5,248 nucleotides of DNA from Bacteroidota bacterium (lineage in GTDB: Bacteria > Bacteroidota > Bacteroidia > Chitinophagales > Saprospiraceae). Shown here in pieces: positions 1 through 5,248 of this stretch (positions within the stretch are counted from its first letter, which is position 1; each line of letters begins with the position of its first letter). A model generated the notes under the pieces. The model did not search any database. It worked only from the letters and a program-made list of their open reading frames with translations, and was not told where the DNA came from. A program made the translations under genes and the position numbers. The stretch covers positions 1 through 5,248 of the forward strand of contig JAJRUR010000110.1 in the NCBI GenBank assembly GCA_024277695.1. Reading direction: 5' to 3'.

Positions 1-87
1 GGGGCGACCTGTTTTGTAACCCTTGTTGAGTTTGTCAAAAAGATACAAAGTAGCCGGTGGTGATTTTGATTTATTTGTATATTGCAT
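1..87 (-). CDS. Possible N-terminus of an unrecognised protein, cut by the left edge
   Basis: A minus-strand frame starts with ATG at 87-85 and stays open for 29 codons to the window edge. It reads MQYTNKSKSPPATLYLFDKL, followed by NKGYKTGRP. I do not recognise the family. The N-terminus is polar and lysine-rich, with no signal peptide or membrane segment. An in-frame stop at 105-103 leaves this as the only ATG start, and an A-rich stretch (AACAAAAACAA) lies just upstream, as is usual for Bacteroidota starts. It has the same orientation as the three genes upstream. The main doubt is length: the plus strand also holds a short open stretch at 1-63, ending in TGA, which could instead be the tail of a convergent gene. 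The minus-strand reading is favoured by strand agreement and the A-rich leader, but 29 codons cannot settle it. Confidence 0.45.
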   Translation of the reverse strand, partial: MQYTNKSKSPPATLYLFDKLNKGYKTGRP

Positions 88-160
88 CGGGAGTTGTTTT
101 TGTTATTTGCATCTATAATATATATAGTATGTCAGTTAATTATAGGATATATAACTCCCG
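88..160. repeat. Nested inverted repeat upstream of the left-edge ORF
   Basis: The outer arms are CGGGAGTT at 88-95 and AACTCCCG at 153-160, a perfect 8-bp inverted repeat. The inner arms are CTATAAT at 113-119 and ATTATAG at 139-145, a perfect 7-bp repeat. Read as minus-strand RNA, the two stems nest, separated by unequal internal loops of 7 and 17 nt, with a 19-nt terminal loop. The proximal outer arm ends directly against the candidate ATG at 87-85. No T-tract follows on either strand, so it is not an intrinsic terminator. It could be a leader-RNA structure, a pair of protein-binding sites, or chance; the inner AT-only-rich repeat is weak evidence alone. The rest of the intergenic stretch (161-227) shows no other clear element. 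Confidence 0.35.
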
Positions 161-227
161 TTATTTTTATTTTGAAACTACCGAAACATGAGCCAACAAA
201 ATATCCAGACGATTCTCCGGAATATTA

Positions 228-1205
228 TTAAAACGGTGGCAGTTGGGGTTTGTTCTTGAGTATTTTTTCTATTTTTTCCATAATATCATCATCCAACAAC
301 TGTACTACATCCAGTGCTTGGAGATTTTCTTTGAGTTGGGTGAGTTTAGACGCACCGAGGATGACGGTACTGACATTTGGATTTTTGAGACACCAAGCTA
401 TGGAAAGTTTTGCCAGACTGGTACCTATCTTTTCGGCTAGAGCATGGAGTCTTTTTATTTTTTTGATATGTTCCTGTGTGTAGATCATATCCCGTAACCA
501 TGTGAGCTTGTCCAGCCGTGTACCTTTGGGGATTCCGTTGAGATATTTTTTGGTCAATAGTCCGGAGGCGAGTGGTGACCAGATAGTTGTACCCAGTCCT
601 ACGGTTTTAAATATTTGCAGGTATTCTAGTTCTATTTTTTGTCTTTGGAGCATATTGTATTGGGGTTGATCCATAGTGGGGCCTATAAGATGGAGTTTTT
701 GGGCTACCATGTGGGCTTCCATGATCTCTTGGGCACTCCATTCTGAGGTACCCCAATAAAATATTTTTCCTTGTTGTATCAAATGGTTCATCGCTCGGAC
801 GGTTTCTTCGATGGGTGTATTTTTGTCAGGGCGATGGCAAAAAAACAGGTCCAAGTACTCCACCTGTAGCCTTCGGAGTGCATCATGACAAGCTTCAAAG
901 ATGTGTTTTCTACTCAAACCGGTCTGATTGGGACCTTTGCGTCCGTCACCGAAAAACACTTTGCTGGACAGGACATAGCTGGTTCTGTCCCATTTCATTT
1001 TTTTGAGGATTCTTCCCATGACGATTTCGGACTGACCTTGTGCATAGATTTCTGCATTATCAAAAAAGTTAACGCCTCGGTCGTATGCATAGGCCATGAG
1101 GCGTTCAGCAGTGGATCGTTGGATTTGTGATCCGAAGGTAACCCAAGATCCGAAAGAGAGTTCACTTACTTTTAAACCTGATTTTCCGAGATGATTATAT
1201 TTCAT
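228..1205 (-). CDS. Aldo/keto reductase, Kv-beta-like (AKR6/AKR14 type)
   Basis: This 325-residue protein is a complete cytoplasmic NADP(H)-dependent aldo/keto reductase, a (beta/alpha)8 barrel that reduces aldehydes or ketones to alcohols. The start MKYNHLGKSGLKVSELSFG is the standard first strand of the family, and an A-rich stretch (CTAAAAAATCACAATA) precedes the ATG. The catalytic tetrad is complete: Asp49 and Tyr54 (FFDNAEIY), Lys82 (SSK) and His124 (FFCHRPD). Cofactor-binding segments are WSPLASGLLTKKY (209-221) and GASKLTQLKEN (284-294). The stretches GLSRKHI, NTPIEETVRAMNHLI, YWGTSEWS, EIMEA and SIAWCLKNPNVS closely resemble the animal potassium-channel beta subunit and bacterial YghZ-type enzymes. 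No channel gene is visible, so a reductase role, perhaps aldehyde detoxification, is likelier than channel regulation. There is no signal peptide. It lies 26 nt past the T-run of the upstream terminator, so it is probably a separate or only partly coupled transcription unit. The family call is firm; the substrate is unknown. Confidence 0.95.
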   Translation of the reverse strand: MKYNHLGKSGLKVSELSFGSWVTFGSQIQRSTAERLMAYAYDRGVNFFDNAEIYAQGQSEIVMGRILKKMKWDRTSYVLSSKVFFGDGRKGPNQTGLSRKHIFEACHDALRRLQVEYLDLFFCHRPDKNTPIEETVRAMNHLIQQGKIFYWGTSEWSAQEIMEAHMVAQKLHLIGPTMDQPQYNMLQRQKIELEYLQIFKTVGLGTTIWSPLASGLLTKKYLNGIPKGTRLDKLTWLRDMIYTQEHIKKIKRLHALAEKIGTSLAKLSIAWCLKNPNVSTVILGASKLTQLKENLQALDVVQLLDDDIMEKIEKILKNKPQLPPF

Positions 1206-1222
1206 TATTGTGATTTTTTAGA

Positions 1223-1230
1223 CAATAGTA
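1223..1230 (-). promoter_or_regulatory. Weak candidate -7 promoter element for the aldo/keto reductase
   Basis: Minus-strand TACTATTG matches five of the six fixed positions of the Bacteroidota -7 consensus TAnnTTTG. It lies between the terminator T-run and the reductase ATG. Transcription would start around 1218-1216, giving a leader of only about 11-13 nt. No well-spaced -33 TTTG is present: the nearest TTG is inside the terminator stem about 25 nt upstream, longer than the usual spacer. It is listed because it is the only candidate in the short gap, not because it is convincing. Confidence 0.2.
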
Positions 1231-1231
1231 C

Positions 1232-1264
1232 AAAAAAACCACCTTGTCACGCTGACAAGGTGGT
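1232..1264 (-). terminator. Intrinsic terminator of the receptor-hydrolase unit
   Basis: Minus-strand ACCACCTTGTC (1264-1254), a five-base loop AGCGT and GACAAGGTGGT (1248-1238) form a perfect 11-bp stem, extendable by one A-T pair. A run of seven T's (1238-1232) follows directly on the minus strand. The plus strand shows only four A's and no T-run after the stem, so the structure works in the minus direction only. It sits 31 nt after the hydrolase stop codon, a usual distance for a rho-independent terminator. Confidence 0.9.
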
Positions 1265-1295
1265 AAAAGATTTAATGTAGATCGTAATTTTATAG

Positions 1296-2867
1296 CTATT
1301 GCTTAGCAAATTTTTTGGCTATAATACCATGTTCAAACTGAATCAGCGCGATATACATACCGGGCACCAAGTCTTTTAACCTGTATTGGACGCGGTTATT
1401 GTCGATAGTATTGAGTTGGGCTACTCGTTTTCCATCTGTGGACATAATATAAATAGCCTGCATCGGCGAGTTGATATTCGAGTTGATTTCTATATAATCC
1501 GTAGCGGGGTTCGGTCCGAATTTGAGCCCTACTTCGTCATCTTGGAGATTGGTCACACTCGATATGAGATCTGTGAGATCACATCCCAAATCCAATGCAA
1601 CACATCCACGAGGACCAAAATAAGCAAACACGGTGTCTAGATATCTTCTGCCTTTTTCTGCAGACATATCCGGGTTATTGATTTTAGAGATAACGTCAAA
1701 ATTACACAGCGGCAACGGGAGTCCCATTGGGCAACTTGTATGCGGAACTTGTGACCAAATAGCAGAATTCCACCAATCCCAAGGACCGGCTTCAAACTCA
1801 TCTTCTCCTGTTAATGGATTGGGCCATGCCGGTCTAGGCACAGGATAAAGACCTTTTAGTCCATCGTTACGTTCATTGGCTTTTGCTGTGATATCGTCTA
1901 TCCAATTGATATCGGCAAATACGTCATTGAGACCAAATTGTGCGGCGATTTCTTGCGTTTTGTAACTCCCGGCTACATCTACTATAAGATCTCCTGTTGT
2001 GGGTACTTCTAATATGTCATATACATAGGGGGCAAAGGGATCTCTAGGTACGTGAAATGAGATCATCGGAGGATCGGATTCGTCTATCCATGTTGTATCT
2101 CCGAGTGCACCTCCGAGGTTGACAGAGAGTTGAAAATCTGAAGTGTAGCCGGGGTGATTGACTATATTTAATGGTGCAGCTTCTAGTCCGAAAGGATCAC
2201 CGTTGATTTGTTGGATAACCATGGGTATACCCTCGCTGTCAAAAAATTTGGGTACTAGGATGTCTTCATACCGGTCGAGCGTAGCTGCGGCTAGTACGAC
2301 GTAGCTACCTGTGCCATGCCCCCAAGCCGTAATTCTTGTAGTATCTACCATAAAGGTATTGTCCCCTTCTGCTACATTGCGTTTAAAGAACCGGATACAG
2401 GTATTGAGGTCTTGTACTCCACGATATGCGGCATTGATGAGGGTTTCTACACGTACATTGATGTCATCCGAAATAGGATTCCATCCTTGTCGATAAGTAA
2501 AAGTAGCAGCTACAAATCCGCGTCTTGCGAGTCGTTTTGCTACTTCTACGACTGCACTATCTTGACGATTACCTTGGACAGATCCATTGACACCGCGTGG
2601 TAGAAAGTTGCCCGTGTGTGCTATAAGCACTAGTGGGCGGAGCAAATCATCTTCATCGCCTACAGGCATATAGACGTCCATGTCTAGGGTTTGTAAGGTG
2701 GGGACTCCAATACTGGTATCAGCTACTGTAATTACAGTAATATTGGCACCATAAGGTACAGAATCGATGATGGTTACATCATCAAAGATTTCATCGAGAT
2801 AGCGTTGTTGGGCTAAAGTGGTCAAGCTCATCAGGAGTAGTAAGAATAAAATGTTAACATGCTTCAT
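1296..2867 (-). CDS. Secreted alpha/beta-hydrolase-fold protein with T9SS sorting domain; nucleophile Ser replaced by Gly
   Basis: A 523-residue exported protein of carboxylesterase-like fold. Residues 1-19 are a signal peptide with a leucine-rich core, cleaved at LA|QQ. The hydrolase domain spans about 55-415: PLVLIAHTGNF (78-88) is at the oxyanion-loop position, LARRGFVAATFTYRQGWNP (113-131) matches the esterase 'LA.RGY.V...YR.G' segment, ITAWGHGTGSY (179-189) is the nucleophile-elbow position, and SFHVPRDPFAPY (270-281) resembles the catalytic-Asp loop, Asp276 being the candidate. Gly185 (codon GGC) occupies the usual Ser site and HTGN replaces HGGG, so ordinary serine-esterase activity is doubtful; a binding role or other chemistry is possible. 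Cys379/Cys388 and Cys422/Cys429 could form disulfides. Residues about 448-523 are a type A sorting domain: FGPNPATDYIEI, then LVPGMYIALIQ and a basic KKFAKQ end. It is therefore likely exported by T9SS and surface-anchored or released. The start lies 11 nt after the receptor stop (ATCTATTAATT leader, no Shine-Dalgarno), implying co-transcription. Fold and secretion route are well supported; substrate is unknown. Confidence 0.88.
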   Translation of the reverse strand: MKHVNILFLLLLMSLTTLAQQRYLDEIFDDVTIIDSVPYGANITVITVADTSIGVPTLQTLDMDVYMPVGDEDDLLRPLVLIAHTGNFLPRGVNGSVQGNRQDSAVVEVAKRLARRGFVAATFTYRQGWNPISDDINVRVETLINAAYRGVQDLNTCIRFFKRNVAEGDNTFMVDTTRITAWGHGTGSYVVLAAATLDRYEDILVPKFFDSEGIPMVIQQINGDPFGLEAAPLNIVNHPGYTSDFQLSVNLGGALGDTTWIDESDPPMISFHVPRDPFAPYVYDILEVPTTGDLIVDVAGSYKTQEIAAQFGLNDVFADINWIDDITAKANERNDGLKGLYPVPRPAWPNPLTGEDEFEAGPWDWWNSAIWSQVPHTSCPMGLPLPLCNFDVISKINNPDMSAEKGRRYLDTVFAYFGPRGCVALDLGCDLTDLISSVTNLQDDEVGLKFGPNPATDYIEINSNINSPMQAIYIMSTDGKRVAQLNTIDNNRVQYRLKDLVPGMYIALIQFEHGIIAKKFAKQ

Positions 2868-2878
2868 AATTAATAGAT

Positions 2879-5248
2879 TTAGTTGTTTTTAAATTCGTAA
2901 TTAATAGAAAAATAGGCCAGGCGACCGATTCGTGGTCCGCCATAAGTTTGAAAGTTTTGTCTGTTCAATATATTAGAGGCACCCAACTTGAAGGTCGTAT
3001 TGATGGAAGGGACTTTCCAGTTGATCTGACCGTCCAGTAAGGCGTAGGTAGGTATAAATCCTGTAAACTGAGGAGATCCCTCAAATAAAAATCCTTGGAT
3101 CCACTTATAATTGAGGTTAAAACCAAAGGACTTAAATTTGTAGAAACCCAAGTCGAGAGGGATATCTCTACCGGAGATTCCTGCATTAAATTTGTGTTCC
3201 GGAGTATTAAATGCAGGGATGATGGGGTCATCTTCATCGAGTTTGTTGAGTTTGTTCCAGCTATAGTTACCGTTAAAGGATAAATATTTTGCAAAGTAAT
3301 AGTTGATCCCGAGGGCAAATCCTTGCGTAGTGACTGTGGCATCACTATTAGCTGCAAAGCGATATACATTGGTCCGTGTAGGCAGACCGCCTTGGCCAAA
3401 TTCGGCATCGACACCAATTTTGTAACCCAAGAAGTCATTATATATATTGTAGTAATATCCTCCGTCTAGATATAGTTTATTAAATAGAGTAGTTCTGTAT
3501 CCGATTTCAAATGTTTTGACACGCTCGGGTCTTACGGCATCTATGTCAAAATATACGAGCGAATCGGGATTGAGATTTCTAGAATTAAAATAGGCCAAAA
3601 GGGATGGCACAGTGATGAGGTTTTTGGCTCCCTCCAAGTTGCCGAGTAAGGTAGCTCTACCGACATTTAAATTGAGGTATTGGTCGGATAGCGTCGGATT
3701 ACGCACTCCGGAAGAAAAAGAGAGCCTCAAAAAATTTCCGGGCTTAGGTTTATATACTAGGCTAGCTGCCGGAGTAAACAGCATGTCAAAATTTTGATTT
3801 TTGTCAATTCGGGTAGTTGCATTGAGTGTAATTTTATTATCTGCAAGTTTCTTTTCAAATCCCGCATAGATTCCATACTCAAAGTTTGTAATTTTGACAT
3901 CGCCCGTATCCAAAAATATCGTTCCATCCGTATCGGGAGTGTACAGTCTGCTACTAGCTCCTATTTTGATAAAATCTAAAAATCCGGGTTCGATTTTGTA
4001 TTCGGCTTGGGCGTGATAGAGATCCGACTTGTCAAAGAAGCGTGTGCCGTCCTCATCGGAGTTGGATTTGGCTGAGATGATGCTGTTAAATTCGTCTTCA
4101 AAGCGCTGAGTTCCCGGTCTGAAAAATGGTATGGATGTACTGTTTTCTCCGGGTTGGTTTGCAATGTTTGCAGCTTGCATATGCCAGATGACCAAGGAGT
4201 CATAGTAGTTGGTCAGCCAGTTTCTGGCTGCTTGTTCATCGATCACCAATCTAGCTTGACCGTCTATAATGACAATTTCTTCACGTGGGTAGCCCAATTC
4301 GAGTATTTTAGGCTCGATTTGAGTTCTCCAATAGTCTCTATAGTCGGACGACCATTCTTCATTGGACTTGGCACGTTCTTGGAGTTTTAGTGCGGTAAAG
4401 TAGGGATCATAACTCTCGCCGGCATCATCGCTGGTACTATACACTCTGATGAAATATTTGTCTTTTTTTCTGAATTCGAGACGATTTTGGTAAAATAAGA
4501 TGTTTTTGAGACTGAAGCGATTATCTCCTTGATAGACGGTAGTCCCTTGCCCTAGGTTAAAGGCGTATATAAGTTCGGGAGATTTTTCTTTGAGTGCGGG
4601 ATTGGTTCTTAGGTGGATAGCTGTACTTGCTTTGATATTGCGTGTGTTATAATCTACCAGATCTTCTTCTCTGTAGCCTGTTCTATACCAGTTGCCCAGT
4701 CCTCTAAATCTCCATAGTTGCGATGAAGATAGATCACTTCTTCGTTGGTATTCGTCTCCGTAGATATTGACTGCATCATAGCCGCCCGGATTGCTTTTGT
4801 CCACTTTTGAACCATAAACGGGATCATAATTATCTGCTACCCAATCGTCCGCTCTCAAGAACTCAAAGTTTATCTTATATGCTATGTGTTCTAGTCCGTC
4901 TTTATTGGTAAAAGCATCTGCCCATCTAAACCCTGTGCGCAATAAGCGTCGCTCACCCACTTTGACTTCTGCGGAGAGTCCTTTATGAAAAAATGGATTT
5001 TTTGTCGTCATACTGATCACTCCGTTAAATGCATTCGGTCCATAAAAGGCAGAACTGGCTCCGACGATGAGATCTACTTTGAGTACATCGAGTTCAGAAG
5101 AACCTAGAAAATTTCCCAAAGAAAAGTTGAGCCCGGGAGCTTGATTATCTACTCCATCTATGAGTTGGAGCGATCGTACAGGGCTGGTACTGTTAAAGCC
5201 TCGTGTATTGATTATTTTGAAGCCTAAACTCGCAGCGGTAAGGTCCAC
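2879..5248 (-). CDS. TonB-dependent outer-membrane receptor, N-terminus beyond the right edge
   Basis: The last 789 residues of an outer-membrane active-transport receptor, driven by TonB-ExbBD. The frame is open at the edge; the first visible codon, GTG, is internal (VDLTAASLGF is mid-plug), not a start. The signal peptide, any carboxypeptidase-regulatory-like domain, the TonB box and the first part of the plug are missing. The plug end is clear: NTRGFNS, SLQLIDGVD (27-35), DVLKVDLIVGASSAFYGPNA (54-73) and NGVISMTTKNP (75-85). The rest is a 22-strand-type barrel with alternating aromatic strands. Typical Bacteroidota segments are GVRNPTLSDQYLNLNVGRAT (514-533), RPERVKTFEIGYR (573-585), TPEHKFN (682-688) and LGASNILN (755-762). 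The last strand is AYFSINYEF, followed by KNN. I saw no cysteine in the visible part. Residues about 275-405 form a long polar segment that is probably a large extracellular loop. No SusD-like partner follows; the next gene is the secreted hydrolase-like protein. It could import a siderophore, cofactor or other large compound; the sequence does not say which. Confidence 0.95.
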   Translation of the reverse strand: MDLTAASLGFKIINTRGFNSTSPVRSLQLIDGVDNQAPGLNFSLGNFLGSSELDVLKVDLIVGASSAFYGPNAFNGVISMTTKNPFFHKGLSAEVKVGERRLLRTGFRWADAFTNKDGLEHIAYKINFEFLRADDWVADNYDPVYGSKVDKSNPGGYDAVNIYGDEYQRRSDLSSSQLWRFRGLGNWYRTGYREEDLVDYNTRNIKASTAIHLRTNPALKEKSPELIYAFNLGQGTTVYQGDNRFSLKNILFYQNRLEFRKKDKYFIRVYSTSDDAGESYDPYFTALKLQERAKSNEEWSSDYRDYWRTQIEPKILELGYPREEIVIIDGQARLVIDEQAARNWLTNYYDSLVIWHMQAANIANQPGENSTSIPFFRPGTQRFEDEFNSIISAKSNSDEDGTRFFDKSDLYHAQAEYKIEPGFLDFIKIGASSRLYTPDTDGTIFLDTGDVKITNFEYGIYAGFEKKLADNKITLNATTRIDKNQNFDMLFTPAASLVYKPKPGNFLRLSFSSGVRNPTLSDQYLNLNVGRATLLGNLEGAKNLITVPSLLAYFNSRNLNPDSLVYFDIDAVRPERVKTFEIGYRTTLFNKLYLDGGYYYNIYNDFLGYKIGVDAEFGQGGLPTRTNVYRFAANSDATVTTQGFALGINYYFAKYLSFNGNYSWNKLNKLDEDDPIIPAFNTPEHKFNAGISGRDIPLDLGFYKFKSFGFNLNYKWIQGFLFEGSPQFTGFIPTYALLDGQINWKVPSINTTFKLGASNILNRQNFQTYGGPRIGRLAYFSINYEFKNN

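Noticed and set aside
209..224. Possible terminator after the reductase (ATTC-CGGA-GAAT on the minus strand)
   Set aside because: The stem is only four base pairs and no T-run follows it.
815..1130. Plus-strand open frames of 63 and 81 codons opposite the reductase gene
   Set aside because: They are antisense to the conserved core of the reductase (tetrad Lys82 and His124 region) and have no protein-like motif or clear initiation context.
1290..1312. Small palindromes at the hydrolase stop codon (ATAGCTAT and TTGCTAAGCAA)
   Set aside because: Stems are four base pairs or have no workable loop, and the much stronger hairpin at 1238-1264 already accounts for termination.
2311..2603. Plus-strand open frames of 61 and 95 codons opposite the hydrolase
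   Set aside because: They are antisense to the conserved hydrolase core, overlap one another in different frames, and show no family features.
2965..3438. A 157-codon open frame on the minus strand inside the receptor gene
   Set aside because: It lies fully within the well-supported barrel frame, shows no recognisable motif, and its Ser/Thr/Leu-rich translation is what a shifted reading of barrel DNA gives.
5246..5248. GTG at the right edge as the receptor start codon
   Set aside because: The sequence after it (VDLTAASLGFKIINTRGFN) is the middle of a plug domain with no signal peptide, so the codon is an internal Val and the gene continues off the window.
2879..5248. Reading the receptor as SusC with a SusD partner
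   Set aside because: No SusD-like lipoprotein follows; the next gene is a signal-peptide-bearing hydrolase-fold protein with a T9SS sorting domain.

Overview
The window looks like Bacteroidota DNA. Evidence for this is a TonB-dependent outer-membrane receptor of Bacteroidota type, a secreted protein with a C-terminal type IX secretion (T9SS) sorting domain, and start codons preceded by A- or AT-rich stretches instead of Shine-Dalgarno sequences. A Saprospiria- or Chitinophagia-like member is my guess, but the sequence does not fix the class. All recognised genes lie on the minus strand, so the region is transcribed from right to left.

Layout in transcription order: (1) 5248-2879, a TonB-dependent receptor that is open at the right edge, with only the end of the plug domain and the whole beta-barrel visible; (2) 2867-1296, an exported alpha/beta-hydrolase-fold protein of 523 residues with a signal peptide and a T9SS type A sorting domain, starting 11 nt after the receptor stop; (3) 1264-1232, a strong intrinsic terminator that closes the receptor-hydrolase unit; (4) 1205-228, a cytoplasmic aldo/keto reductase resembling the potassium-channel beta-subunit (Kv-beta, AKR6/AKR14-like) branch, with a complete catalytic tetrad; (5) 227-88, an AT-rich intergenic stretch with a nested inverted repeat; (6) 87-1, a possible N-terminus of another minus-strand gene running off the left edge.

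The receptor and hydrolase are probably co-transcribed and may work together at the cell surface: the hydrolase-like protein would bind or process a compound outside the outer membrane and the receptor would import it. No SusD-like lipoprotein is visible, so this is not a classical SusCD locus within the window. The main oddity is that the hydrolase has Gly where the nucleophile elbow should carry Ser (G-H-G-T-G) and H-T-G-N in place of the usual H-G-G-G oxyanion motif. It may therefore be a non-hydrolytic or differently acting member of the fold. The reductase follows the terminator so closely that its transcription needs either readthrough or a promoter overlapping the terminator. I see no RNA gene, CRISPR array or mobile element.
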